From Methanomassiliicoccus sp. (GTDB lineage Archaea; Thermoplasmatota; Thermoplasmata; Methanomassiliicoccales; Methanomassiliicoccaceae), in contig JAWQJJ010000002.1 of NCBI GenBank assembly GCA_033485155.1, positions 186,001 to 250,000 on the forward strand: 64,000 bases of DNA, written 5' to 3'. Every line of letters starts with the position of its first letter. The first letter of the stretch is position 1. The notes below the pieces were generated by a model. That model searched no databases. It saw nothing but the letters and a program-made list of their open reading frames with translations, and had not been told where the DNA came from. A program made the translations under genes and the position numbers. This document shows, piece by piece, positions 28,229 through 36,758 of this stretch.

Positions 28229-28309
28229 TTGACTGGAATATACACAAACAATGTGAAAATCTCGTGAATATGGGCAAAAAAGGGACCTCGACTAGACGTT
28301 TGGTCAAAA

Positions 28310-28317
28310 GATATAAG
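28310..28317 (+). promoter_or_regulatory. TATA-like box of the dehydrogenase/glutamate synthase operon
   Basis: GATATAAG stands in moderately AT-rich DNA just before a GC-rich, hairpin-rich leader. Transcription from about 28340 would give a leader of roughly 240 nt before the first gene. Confidence 0.5.
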
Positions 28318-28339
28318 CGTTAACACGGTCTTCGTCCCC

Positions 28340-28500
28340 CATCCCCTAGCATCGGCAAAGGAGAAAGCAAGCCCCTTCCGCGGGGCCGAACGCCGTGCTA
28401 GGAAGGCCGGTCCTGGCAAGGGCTGGCATATCGGGGGGTTTGCCGCGAGCGGAATAGCCGATAGGTTTGACGCCATCCGGCCAGGAAAGAGCAGGCCGGG
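28340..28500 (+). ncRNA. Candidate structured 5' leader (possible riboswitch-like element)
   Basis: Non-coding leader between the TATA-like box and the operon's first gene. Pairing segments: CCTAGCA (28345-28351) with TGCTAGG (28396-28402), enclosing GCCCC/GGGGC (28371-28375, 28382-28386); TATCGG (28429-28434) with CCGATA (28458-28463), enclosing CCGC/GCGG (28443-28446, 28449-28452); and CCGGCC (28477-28482) with GGCCGG (28494-28499). Three consecutive stem-loops, two of them nested, suggest a folded regulatory RNA. I do not recognise a known riboswitch class. It would plausibly sense a metabolite of nitrogen or lactate metabolism, but this is inference. Confidence 0.45.
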
Positions 28501-28584
28501 CAGGGACCCCTCTTCAACTCACTTTCAAAAGAAGTCGAATGGGAATCGCACCTGTGGTTCCCCAGTATGAGGAGAAATGTCCCC

Positions 28585-30579
28585 ATGAACGCCGTTCCGT
28601 CCGATCAGGTAGTAAACCCTGTGAAAGAGAAAACAATAGATCCGTGGAGGGTCCACCCGCATGCCGAGGACCTCTTCCGGGAGCACGATGAGCCAGTCCA
28701 GGGCAAGCTCGCTTCCGAGCTCGCCGCGTTGAAGATACCAGACCTAAGGGTTTTGTCGGCGAGCGGCGCGAAAGCGCTGTATTCGAGAGACCAGGCGGAC
28801 GTGCCGGACATGATGAAGTCGGCCATGTTCCGCTCGATGCCCGATGTCGTCGTCCAGCCGTTCTCGGTGGAGGCGATCCAGGGCGTCATGAGGTTCGCCA
28901 CGGAAAAGCGGGTGCCGGTGATCGTCAGGGGTGCGGGTTCCTCGCCCTTCGGCGGATCGATGCCCGTGACCGGCGGTATCGTCGTGGACATGAACGCCAT
29001 GGACCAGGTGCTGACCCTCGATCCGGCGGCCGCCACCGTGAAGGTGCAGGCGGGCATCCGGTGGGCGGACCTGGAGTGGTACCTTGAGAAGAAAGGCCTG
29101 AGCGTGCGCTCGTTGCCGTCCAGCCGCTTCTCCACCGTGGGAGGCTGGGTCGTGGCCGGCGGCATCGGCATCGGCAGTGTATCGTCCGGCAGACTGATCA
29201 ACTCGGTGCTGGCACTGGACATCGTCACCGCGTCCGGAGAGATGAAGACTGTAGCTCCTGGCGACGGGATGTTCGCTCCGGTCTTCGGCAGCGAGGGGCA
29301 GCTGGCGGTCGTCACCGCCATCACCCTGAAGGTACGGCCGAGACCGTCGGCGACCTATCCTCAGCTGGTGTTCTTCGACGACCTTCCGTCGGCCATAAGC
29401 TACGCCAACGCTCTGGCCACCACCAAGCACAAGCCGATGGACCTTACTTATTACAGCCCCATCAAGTTCAAGGCGTTCAACCAAGTGATGCACCGCGACG
29501 ACTATCCCGTGGCTCACGGCATCCTCGTCACCTACGAGGGTAAGAACGACCCGGCCAACGTCGTGCCCGTTCCGGCGGGGGCCAAGGTCGCCCCGCTGTA
29601 CCTCGCGCACCTGATGGCCAACGAGCGCTTCTTCCCCATGAAGTCCCGGCGGCTGGGCCCCGGCCTCATGGGCGCCGAGGTCCTCGCTCCCCGGGCCAAC
29701 CTGGCGAAGATCGTGGAGAAGGCGCTGGAGGTATGCGCTCGGCACGGCATCGAGCCCATGCTGGAGGTGCACTTCCTGGACGATGGGGACGGCATGCTGC
29801 TGTGCTATTACATCACCAATCAGACGCGCCAGCTGAAGTACACCATGGACTCGTTCCGCGGCCTCCTTATCTCCAAGGCCCTGTACGATGAGGGCGCCAA
29901 GCCGTACTCGTTCGGGGTGTGGAACCACTCCTTCGCGGATCAGGCCGATCCCGAGGAGGCCAAGGCGCTGGCCGAGGCCAAGAAGCAGCTGGATCCCCAG
30001 AACATCATGAACCGCGGCAAGTACCCCCACCTCGGCGGGAAGTTCGGCGGCCTGCCGGCAGCGTTCTTCAGCCCCGCCGTGCTGGGATCGGCATTAAGAT
30101 TGGTAAACAAGCTGGGCAAGGTGTCCGCAACGGGCATCAACGTCATAGCCTCCGGCGACCTGATGGTCAGGGAGGAGAAGGATGAGCTTCTGGACGCCGC
30201 GGACCAGTGCGCCATGTGCGGCGCCTGCGTCGGGGTGTGCCCGGCATACACGCTCACCAGGGACGAGCGGGTGACCGCGAGGGGCAAGCTGCTCACCGCC
30301 CGGCAGATGTCCACCGGCAAGCCGATAAGCGAGGAGCACGCGCATCTCACCTTCCTGTGCATGCGGTGCAAGGCCTGCGAGCAGGTCTGCCAGTCCAAGC
30401 TGGCCCTGGTTCCCCTATACGAGATCATGGAGAGGAAGCTCGCCCAGCAGCACGGCCGGGACGATGAGCAGATCAAGCGGTTCATCGAGGTCGCCGAGCA
30501 CTCCGCCTTCTACGACGCTCTAGTGGACCGCGGGCTGGTGCTGGGAGCGCCCGGCAAGAACGTGGAAGGGAGGCTGTGA
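28585..30579 (+). CDS. GlcD/D-lactate dehydrogenase-type FAD oxidase with C-terminal Fe-S domain
   Basis: Predicted 2-hydroxyacid (D-lactate or glycolate-like) dehydrogenase. The PCMH FAD domain has VIVRGAGSSPFGGSMPVTGG near residue 110 and RSLPSSRFSTVGGWVVAGGIG near 175. A C-terminal FAD-oxidase domain ends at LDPQNIMNRGKY. After it comes a GlpC-like Fe-S domain with CAMCGACVGVCP and CMRCKACEQVC, so electrons can leave through two 4Fe-4S clusters. ATG 28585 is chosen because GAGGAG lies ten bases upstream; ATG 28567 is the alternative. It is the first gene of a four-gene operon with one base before the next start. It may act as the electron donor that replaces GltD. Confidence 0.85.
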   Translation: MNAVPSDQVVNPVKEKTIDPWRVHPHAEDLFREHDEPVQGKLASELAALKIPDLRVLSASGAKALYSRDQADVPDMMKSAMFRSMPDVVVQPFSVEAIQGVMRFATEKRVPVIVRGAGSSPFGGSMPVTGGIVVDMNAMDQVLTLDPAAATVKVQAGIRWADLEWYLEKKGLSVRSLPSSRFSTVGGWVVAGGIGIGSVSSGRLINSVLALDIVTASGEMKTVAPGDGMFAPVFGSEGQLAVVTAITLKVRPRPSATYPQLVFFDDLPSAISYANALATTKHKPMDLTYYSPIKFKAFNQVMHRDDYPVAHGILVTYEGKNDPANVVPVPAGAKVAPLYLAHLMANERFFPMKSRRLGPGLMGAEVLAPRANLAKIVEKALEVCARHGIEPMLEVHFLDDGDGMLLCYYITNQTRQLKYTMDSFRGLLISKALYDEGAKPYSFGVWNHSFADQADPEEAKALAEAKKQLDPQNIMNRGKYPHLGGKFGGLPAAFFSPAVLGSALRLVNKLGKVSATGINVIASGDLMVREEKDELLDAADQCAMCGACVGVCPAYTLTRDERVTARGKLLTARQMSTGKPISEEHAHLTFLCMRCKACEQVCQSKLALVPLYEIMERKLAQQHGRDDEQIKRFIEVAEHSAFYDALVDRGLVLGAPGKNVEGRL

Positions 30580-30580
30580 G

Positions 30581-31942
30581 ATGTACCATCACTATCACAT
30601 CGACAAGAAGGAGCTGCCCCTGGGGCCGAACCCCGTGGGCAAGATGCTGGTGACCCGCAGTGCCGCCTGCATGAACTGTGGGCGGTGCACCCTGGCCTGC
30701 GTGTACAAGGTGCACGAGCGGTCGCCGGTCGATCCCCGGGTCATGTGGGAACCGCACAGCCACCTGTGCAAGAACTGCCTGAAGTGCGTGGAGAACTGTC
30801 CCCAGCGGGCCTTGGAGGTCCGCATCTCGCCGGTTTACTCGAACCTGGGCGAAGGCATCTGGACGCCGACCCGGGTGACGACCATGTGGAACGAGTCTCA
30901 GACCGGGAAGCTGCCGGTGTTCGGGGCCGGGTACCGCGGCATGTTCGTGGGACCTGGCTACGACTCAATGTGGACGGACATGTCTGAGATCGTTCGGCCG
31001 ACGAGGGACGGCATCCATGGTCGGGAGTACATCTCGACCACCGTGGACCTGGGAGCCAGGGTCGACCACCTGGAGTTCGGCCCCTCCGGCCAGCTGCTGA
31101 CGGCGATGCCCCCCATCGTCCAGGTGCCCCTGCCCATCCTCATGGATGTTAGCCGCCTCACCGACCTCGGGACGAAGGCCCTGGAAGGCCTGATAAAGGC
31201 GGCCAGCACGCTGGGTACATTCCTATTCATCCCTGCCGAGGCCAAGCTTCCGGCGGGACTGGGCGAGGCCGAGGGGTGCCTGGCCCCGGTGTTCTCCTCC
31301 GGCAAGACAGCGGCGCCGACGGTCGCCGCTCCAAAGATCGTGGAGTTCGAGATGTCGCCTCGCTGGAAGGAGGACCTCGCGGCCCTTAGGTCGAGGTTCC
31401 CCGGCGCGGTCATCGCCGTTCGGGTCCCTGTCTCCAAGGGCATCGAGGAGCTGGCGGTCGACCTCGTCTCGGGTGGAGTGGACGTGCTGCATTTGCTGTA
31501 CGATGAACAAGGTAAGGAGCAGGGAACGGACCGCTTGGCCCGGGATTCCCTGCTCGCGATCAACAAGGCGCTGGCCCAGAAGTCCCTGCGCGAGGCGGTC
31601 AGCATTCTGGCTGCTGGGGGCCTGGCGGCGGCCGAGCACGTGCCCAAGAGCATCATCTGCGGGGCCGACGCCGTCGTCCTCGAACGGGCGCTCAAGGTCG
31701 CCCTGGGCTGCCACGCCAACGCCAGCTGTCCGGTCTGCCCCATGACCGACGACAAGATCGACCGGGAGTTCGCCTACTGGCGGACGATCAACATGATCGG
31801 GGCGTGGAGAGATCAGTTGCTCGAGGTAATGGGCGCGATGGGCGTCCGCGAAGCGAGGAGGCTGCGCGGCGAGATAGGCAGGGCGATCTTCTACGAGGAT
31901 GCCGAAAGGGACGCCTTCGCCAACATCCAGGGAGGTGCTTGA
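30581..31942 (+). CDS. Ferredoxin-domain protein with divergent GltB-like FMN domain
   Basis: A 453-residue protein with a two-cluster ferredoxin domain at the N-terminus (CMNCGRCTLACVYKVH, CKNCLKCVENCPQ) and a C-terminal part that follows the layout of the glutamate synthase FMN domain. Recognisable pieces are WTDMSEIVRPTRDGIHGREY, PIVQVPLPILMDVS, ICGADAVVLERALKVALGC and CPVCP, plus the terminal helix GAMGVREARRLRGEIGR. The middle is shorter and lacks the GGYGGTGAAP substrate-binding loop seen in the next gene. It looks like a tandem paralogue of the downstream subunit that has lost part of the active site, perhaps an electron-transfer partner. It starts one base after the upstream stop. Confidence 0.7.
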   Translation: MYHHYHIDKKELPLGPNPVGKMLVTRSAACMNCGRCTLACVYKVHERSPVDPRVMWEPHSHLCKNCLKCVENCPQRALEVRISPVYSNLGEGIWTPTRVTTMWNESQTGKLPVFGAGYRGMFVGPGYDSMWTDMSEIVRPTRDGIHGREYISTTVDLGARVDHLEFGPSGQLLTAMPPIVQVPLPILMDVSRLTDLGTKALEGLIKAASTLGTFLFIPAEAKLPAGLGEAEGCLAPVFSSGKTAAPTVAAPKIVEFEMSPRWKEDLAALRSRFPGAVIAVRVPVSKGIEELAVDLVSGGVDVLHLLYDEQGKEQGTDRLARDSLLAINKALAQKSLREAVSILAAGGLAAAEHVPKSIICGADAVVLERALKVALGCHANASCPVCPMTDDKIDREFAYWRTINMIGAWRDQLLEVMGAMGVREARRLRGEIGRAIFYEDAERDAFANIQGGA

Positions 31943-31943
31943 G

Positions 31944-33479
31944 ATGGTGGACGCGGTCAACGGAATAAAGAACGAAGCTATCCCGCCGTTGGGCGGGGCG
32001 GAGTGCGAGGACTTCGTCCAGGTCCCCTCCCGCATACTGCAGCGGATGAACCGGTACACGGTGACGAGGACGGACAACTGCATCGCCTGCGGCCTGTGCG
32101 CCGCCCTGTGCCCCACCGGGGTGCACCGGAGGATCGAAGGCCACGTGAGGATGCTTCACCCGGCGGAAGCGCGCTGCATAGGACCAACCTGCGCCGCTAA
32201 CGATTACTACTGCGTGAAGAACTGTCCGACCCAGGCGCTGACCATCGCGCCTAATCCGATATTCAACAGCATGGGCGACCCCCGGTGGACGCCGGACATG
32301 ATCCTGGCGACCTGGTCGCAGGCCGAGACCGGCCAGCCCATCCCTCTGGACCACTACACCCAGACGGGCAACTGCGGCGGCGGGTTCGACCGCATCAAGT
32401 TCCCCCTGCCCCCGATGCGGGGCAACTTCGAACCGGAGGAGATCTCCACCGCCATCGACCTCAACCACAGGAAGAAAGGTCCGAGGGTCAGGATCAACCT
32501 GCCCGTATATGGCGGAGGGATGTCCTTCGGCTCCATCAGCAAGCGGACGATGTCCGCCCGGGCCATGACCGCGACGGAGTGGAACACCTTCACCTGCACC
32601 GGGGAGGGCGGCTATCCCGACGTCCTCGTGCCGTACAAGGATCACGTTATCACGCAGATTGCCACCGGGCTGTTCGGTGTTCGGGAGGAGACCATCCAGC
32701 GCGCTCCCATCGTTGAGTTCAAGTACGCCCAGGGGGCCAAGCCCGGACTAGGCGGGCACCTGCTGTACGAGAAGAATACTCCGGAGGTAGCGAAGATGAG
32801 GGAGGCGGTGCCGTACACCTCGCTGTTCTCGCCGTTCCCCTTCCACAGCGTGTACTCGGTCGAGGACCACCAGAAGCACCTCGACTGGATCCACTCGGTA
32901 AATCCCAGAGCGCTGCTGTCGGTCAAGGTGTCCACCCCTAACGACGTGGAGATGGTCGCTGTCGGTTCCTACTACGCGGGAGCGAACATCATCCATCTGG
33001 ACGGCGGGTACGGAGGCACCGGCGCGGCGCCGGAGATCGCCAAGAAGAACATCGCCCAGCCGATCGAGTACGCCATTCCCAAGGTGCACCGCTTCCTCGA
33101 GAACGAGGGAGTCAGGGAGGATCTGACCCTCATCGCCAGCGGAGGAATGAGGACGGCCATGGACATCGCCAAAGCGATCGCATTGGGCGCGGACGGCGTG
33201 GTCATCGGGACGGCCGAGATGGTGGCCATGGGCTGCGTGAGGTGCGGTAACTGCGAGAGCGGCCGGGGCTGCCCCCGCGGTATCGCCACCACCGACAAGG
33301 AGCTCGAGCTGCTGAACGAGATACCGACCCAGGCGAGGCGGCTTTCCAACCTCTACCGCTCCTGGCAGATGCAGTGGAAGGAGCTGCTGCACCGGCTGGA
33401 GATGACCGACATCAGAGAGCTGAGAGGTCGCACGGATCTGCTCCGCTACGACGGAGTCCCCGGGAGGATGACGCTATGA
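31944..33479 (+). CDS. gltB: Glutamate synthase FMN/Fe-S subunit (archaeal GltB-like) with ferredoxin domain
   Basis: Predicted synthase subunit that forms glutamate from 2-oxoglutarate and ammonia using FMN. The N-terminal ferredoxin domain has CIACGLCAALCPTGVH and a second cysteine set in CIGPTCAANDYYCVKNCP. The catalytic barrel shows VYGGGMSFGSISKRTM, CTGEGGYPD, HLDGGYGGTGAAPEIAKK, LIASGGMRTAMD and the 3Fe-4S motif CVRCGNCESGRGCPRG. ATG 31944 follows GGAGGTG by six bases, so the open frame's earlier start is rejected; it abuts the previous stop. It overlaps the next start by four bases. In archaea such proteins pair with separate amidotransferase and GXGXG modules. Confidence 0.9.
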   Translation: MVDAVNGIKNEAIPPLGGAECEDFVQVPSRILQRMNRYTVTRTDNCIACGLCAALCPTGVHRRIEGHVRMLHPAEARCIGPTCAANDYYCVKNCPTQALTIAPNPIFNSMGDPRWTPDMILATWSQAETGQPIPLDHYTQTGNCGGGFDRIKFPLPPMRGNFEPEEISTAIDLNHRKKGPRVRINLPVYGGGMSFGSISKRTMSARAMTATEWNTFTCTGEGGYPDVLVPYKDHVITQIATGLFGVREETIQRAPIVEFKYAQGAKPGLGGHLLYEKNTPEVAKMREAVPYTSLFSPFPFHSVYSVEDHQKHLDWIHSVNPRALLSVKVSTPNDVEMVAVGSYYAGANIIHLDGGYGGTGAAPEIAKKNIAQPIEYAIPKVHRFLENEGVREDLTLIASGGMRTAMDIAKAIALGADGVVIGTAEMVAMGCVRCGNCESGRGCPRGIATTDKELELLNEIPTQARRLSNLYRSWQMQWKELLHRLEMTDIRELRGRTDLLRYDGVPGRMTL

Positions 33480-36091
33480 ACAGCGCGGACGCGATGATCG
33501 CTTCAAGAAAGAAGGTAGACCAGAGAGAACTGAAGATCCATCCGCAGGAGGCGGAGGGTGGGTGCGGCGTCGTCGGTCTGGCGGCGTCCAAGCCGGTCGA
33601 TGGCCGGCACATCATGCTGTCGCTTCACCAGATGCACAACCGTGGCAACGGCAAGGGCGGCGGCATCTCCGCCGTTGGCCTGGTCCCGGAGCAGCTGGGA
33701 GTGGACAGGAAGACCCTGGAGGAGTGCTACCTGGTGCAGGTCGCCTACCTCAAGGACGAGGTCCGCGGCGAGGTGGAGAAGTACATCCACGACCGCTACG
33801 ATGTCGCCTCGAGCCACCAGGTAGCGGTCAGCTCTGACCCTGACCTGCTGGCGCGCCTGGAGGTGCGCCCTCCGAACGTCGTCCGGTACTTCTGCCGGGC
33901 CAAGAAGGACAGGCTGCAGAAGTTCATCGCCGAGAACAACCTGGTCGACCTGGGAGCGGAGAAGTCGGAGGACGAGTACGTCTACCAGACCAACTTCCAG
34001 ATCAACCTCAAGTACTACGGCAACTCGGCCATGGCCGCTTTCGTCATGTCCGAGGGACGGAACATGCTGATCATGAAGATCGTCGGCTACGCCGAGGACG
34101 TGATCTCCTATTACAAGATGGAGGACTTCAAGGCCAACGTGTGGATCGGGCACCAGAGGTTCCCCACCAAGGGCCGGGTGTGGCATCCCGGCGGCGCGCA
34201 TCCGTTCATGGGCCTGGATATGGCCTTGGTGCACAACGGCGACTTCGCCAACTACTACTCGGTGGCCGAGTACCTGGGCCAGAAGGGGATCAAGCCCCTG
34301 TTCTTCACCGATACCGAGGTGTCGGCACTGCTCTTTGACCTCCTCAGCCGGGTGTACGAGTACCCGCTGGAGTACATACTGGAGGCGCTGGCGCCGACCA
34401 CGGAGAGGGACTTCTACCAGCTGCCGCCGGAGAAGCAGCGCATCTACCGGGCGATCCAGTCCACGCACCTCCACCGGTCCCCGGACGGCCCCTGGTTCTT
34501 CATCATCAGCCGCAACGACCACTACAACGACCAGCTGCAGCTGATCGGCATCACCGACACCTCCATGCTTCGGCCTCAGGTGTTCGCCCTGGTCGAGGGG
34601 GAGCTGCAGGTCGGTCTGATCGCCTCGGAGAAGCAGGCCATCGACGCCGTGCTGGGGTCGCTGTCCCAGGTGTATCCCACCCTGCCCCTGCAGGCGGACA
34701 TGTACTGGAATGCCAGGGGAGGGAGCCACACCGACGGCGGGGGCTTCATCTTCACCCTGGGCAAGGACGAGGGAGCAAAGGGAAGGGCGCTGACCTGCAC
34801 CAACAAGTTCGGGGCCAAGGTCACCGTCCAGGGCAAGGAGTTCGACCTGGCCAAGGATGCCATCATGGCTGGTCCCCTGCCCAAAGTGACGAGCTCTCCG
34901 CTCGCCGACCTCATGCTGGCCGGCGATCTCCAGGCCGGGTTCAAGGCCTGGACGGAAGCGGTCGCCCGCGGATCCCACAGCGAGCTCATGGAGGCCATGG
35001 CTGCGCTGTCCGTTCCGGTAAAAGGCGCGGCTGAATGCGAGAAGCGCCTGGCGCTCCTATCGCTGGCGCTGGACCGCCGGTACCCGACCGGGACCATCCG
35101 CCGGAGCCGCCTCCTTACCCAGCTAAACCGGGCCATCGCCAACATGGTCCGGGCATCGCCGCGCATGGAATCCGCAGACGTCTCCAGCCTGACCCTGGCC
35201 GACCGTAAGAACTACCGCTCCGTCCCCTCGCCGAGGAAGGGGCAGTGGGCTCTGGCCATCGACTGCGAGGGCTTCCCCATGGAGGGTGACGAGGGCGTGT
35301 CCCGTCTCATCTGCCGGGCCGCCGAGGCCGGGTGGAAGAAGTTCATAGTCGTCGGCGCGCACGGGCAGCGGTTCTTCGGGTGCGGGCTCGGCCCCAGGTC
35401 GACCGGCATCGAGATCGACGTCTACGGCAGCTCCGGCGACTACCTGTCCTCGGGACTGGACGGAGCGGTGATCACCGTTCACGGCAACGCCCAGGACCAG
35501 CTCGGCCAGATCATGGCCTCGGGAAAGCTGGTGGTGCACGGGGATGTCGGGCAGACCTTCATGTACGGGGCCAAGGGCGGCAACGTCTTCATCCGCGGCA
35601 ACGCCGCGGGCCGGCCGCTGATCAACGCCGTGGGCAAGCCCCGGGTGGTCATCAACGGCACCTGCCTGGACTACCTCGCGGAATCTATCATGGCCGGCGA
35701 TCCGCTCAACGGCGGAGGTTTCGTCGTGCTCAACGCCCTGGGCTTCACCGCCGAGGGCCGAGCATACGACCTGCCGGAGCCGTACCCCGGTGGGAACCTG
35801 TTCTCCCTGGCGTCCGGCGGAGCTATCTACGTCCGCGACCCCATGAACAAGGTGGGGGAGGACCAGCTCAACGGCGGCCGCATCGGGAAGATGACTGACA
35901 GCGATTGGGCTCTCCTCCTGCCATACCTCAGGGAGAACGAGGCTCTCTTCGGCATATCCATCAAGGATGATCTGCTGATGAAGAACGGCTCGCCGGTCCG
36001 ACCGGAGGAGATCTACAAGAAGATCGAGGTGGTGCCGATCACCAAGGCCGCTCCCCAAGCGGCTGCGCTGGCCGACGACGAGGCCAGCTGA
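33476..36091 (+). CDS. Fused class II glutamine amidotransferase and GXGXG domain (glutamate synthase)
   Basis: An 871-residue protein supplying ammonia to the upstream FMN subunit. The class II amidotransferase domain starts at the nucleophile Cys30 in EGGCGVVGLAAS, after a 29-residue segment that would have to be removed as a propeptide. HQRFPTKGRVWHPGGAHPF and ALVHNGDFANY are the substrate- and structure-defining motifs. From about residue 590 a GXGXG beta-helix follows: GAHGQRFFGCGLG, DYLSSGLDGAVITVHGNAQD and FMYGAKGGNVFIRGNA. ATG 33476 overlaps the upstream stop by four bases. Archaea usually carry these modules as separate genes, so the fusion is notable. Confidence 0.88.
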   Translation: MNSADAMIASRKKVDQRELKIHPQEAEGGCGVVGLAASKPVDGRHIMLSLHQMHNRGNGKGGGISAVGLVPEQLGVDRKTLEECYLVQVAYLKDEVRGEVEKYIHDRYDVASSHQVAVSSDPDLLARLEVRPPNVVRYFCRAKKDRLQKFIAENNLVDLGAEKSEDEYVYQTNFQINLKYYGNSAMAAFVMSEGRNMLIMKIVGYAEDVISYYKMEDFKANVWIGHQRFPTKGRVWHPGGAHPFMGLDMALVHNGDFANYYSVAEYLGQKGIKPLFFTDTEVSALLFDLLSRVYEYPLEYILEALAPTTERDFYQLPPEKQRIYRAIQSTHLHRSPDGPWFFIISRNDHYNDQLQLIGITDTSMLRPQVFALVEGELQVGLIASEKQAIDAVLGSLSQVYPTLPLQADMYWNARGGSHTDGGGFIFTLGKDEGAKGRALTCTNKFGAKVTVQGKEFDLAKDAIMAGPLPKVTSSPLADLMLAGDLQAGFKAWTEAVARGSHSELMEAMAALSVPVKGAAECEKRLALLSLALDRRYPTGTIRRSRLLTQLNRAIANMVRASPRMESADVSSLTLADRKNYRSVPSPRKGQWALAIDCEGFPMEGDEGVSRLICRAAEAGWKKFIVVGAHGQRFFGCGLGPRSTGIEIDVYGSSGDYLSSGLDGAVITVHGNAQDQLGQIMASGKLVVHGDVGQTFMYGAKGGNVFIRGNAAGRPLINAVGKPRVVINGTCLDYLAESIMAGDPLNGGGFVVLNALGFTAEGRAYDLPEPYPGGNLFSLASGGAIYVRDPMNKVGEDQLNGGRIGKMTDSDWALLLPYLRENEALFGISIKDDLLMKNGSPVRPEEIYKKIEVVPITKAAPQAAALADDEAS

Positions 36092-36124
36092 TCGGTTACC
36101 CTACGGGATCAGAAGAGCGAAACC

Positions 36125-36156
36125 GGGCGGAGCGGCGTCTCCGCCCTTCTTCCTGC
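36125..36156 (+). terminator. Hairpin terminator of the glutamate synthase operon
   Basis: GGGCGGAG at 36125-36132 pairs perfectly with CTCCGCCC at 36139-36146, a 6-nt loop between, followed by TTCTTCCTGCTTC. It lies 34 bp after the last stop of the operon. Confidence 0.6.
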
Positions 36157-36201
36157 TTCGGCCGGGCCAGGCTCGATCCGGGTGCTTTTTCCTAACAACT
36201 A

Positions 36202-36247
36202 TCAATAATATTGACGCAAATATTAATTTATACAAATATTTTTATAC
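36202..36247 (+). promoter_or_regulatory. AT-rich promoter region of the second unknown paralogue
   Basis: The stretch holds TCAATAATATTGA (36202-36214), containing the ATAATATTGA shared with 23487-23496, and a TTTTTATA TATA-like box at about 36240-36247, some 40 nt before the start at 36284. Confidence 0.45.
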
Positions 36248-36283
36248 CCCGGCCTCCCCTAGTAATCGCAGGGGGCAAAGAAA

Positions 36284-36703
36284 TTGGATGATTCCATCCA
36301 ACCAGTAGACATTCCGAGCGTGTATGATTACCTGCTAAGGGTCGATAGGACGGATAGTTCCTATCTCGAGACCGCGTCCTTGATCGCCAGGTTCAGCTTC
36401 ATCTTTCCGGGCGATGAGGGCTGGTGGAATATGGTCGTCAGGCAAGGCGACCGAGCAAACGAGATGATGAGCGAGGGCCTGAAGGTCGTCGGTGTGGCGT
36501 TGGAGGGAAAGTGCATCGGCTGCTGCGGCTACCGGATCACCACCGACCCATACATCGTGGTGAAGGGAAAGAAGGTCCAGCTGCCATACGAGATGTTCTT
36601 GGCCATCGACGACGGGGCGGAAGCCGGAGCGGACTTGGTCTACTCGGCCCAGATGTCGATCGCGTCGTACGAGCACCTGGAGTTCGTCCAGCTGGCGGTC
36701 TGA
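36284..36703 (+). CDS. Conserved protein of unknown function, paralogue of 23541-23963
   Basis: A 139-residue soluble protein homologous along its whole length to the one at 23541-23963, with shared SVYDYL, GLKVVGV, CGYR, LPYEMFLAIDDG and LVYSAQM motifs. The start is a TTG behind CAGGGGGC; an ATG four bases on is out of frame. A poly-T run at about 36722 follows the stop and may end transcription. It has its own AT-rich promoter after the operon terminator, so it is not simply the last operon gene. Function unknown; the fold seems to be alpha/beta. Confidence 0.65.
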   Translation: MDDSIQPVDIPSVYDYLLRVDRTDSSYLETASLIARFSFIFPGDEGWWNMVVRQGDRANEMMSEGLKVVGVALEGKCIGCCGYRITTDPYIVVKGKKVQLPYEMFLAIDDGAEAGADLVYSAQMSIASYEHLEFVQLAV

Positions 36704-36758
36704 GCGGCCGCTGCAGCCTTCCTTTTTCTGGAGGCTCCGGCTTTCGATCCTCCATCTT

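Noticed and set aside
28165-28691. Short frames on either strand in the operon leader
   Set aside because: No domain pattern or ribosome site; the region is better explained as promoter and folded leader.
28744-30030. Long open frame (about 428 codons) on the minus strand inside the dehydrogenase gene
   Set aside because: It is antisense to a clear FAD/Fe-S protein, has no domain signal and arises from high-GC codon bias in the real gene.
33503-34978. Long open frame (about 490 codons) on the minus strand inside the amidotransferase gene
   Set aside because: The plus strand encodes an unmistakable class II amidotransferase; the antisense frame is a GC-bias shadow.
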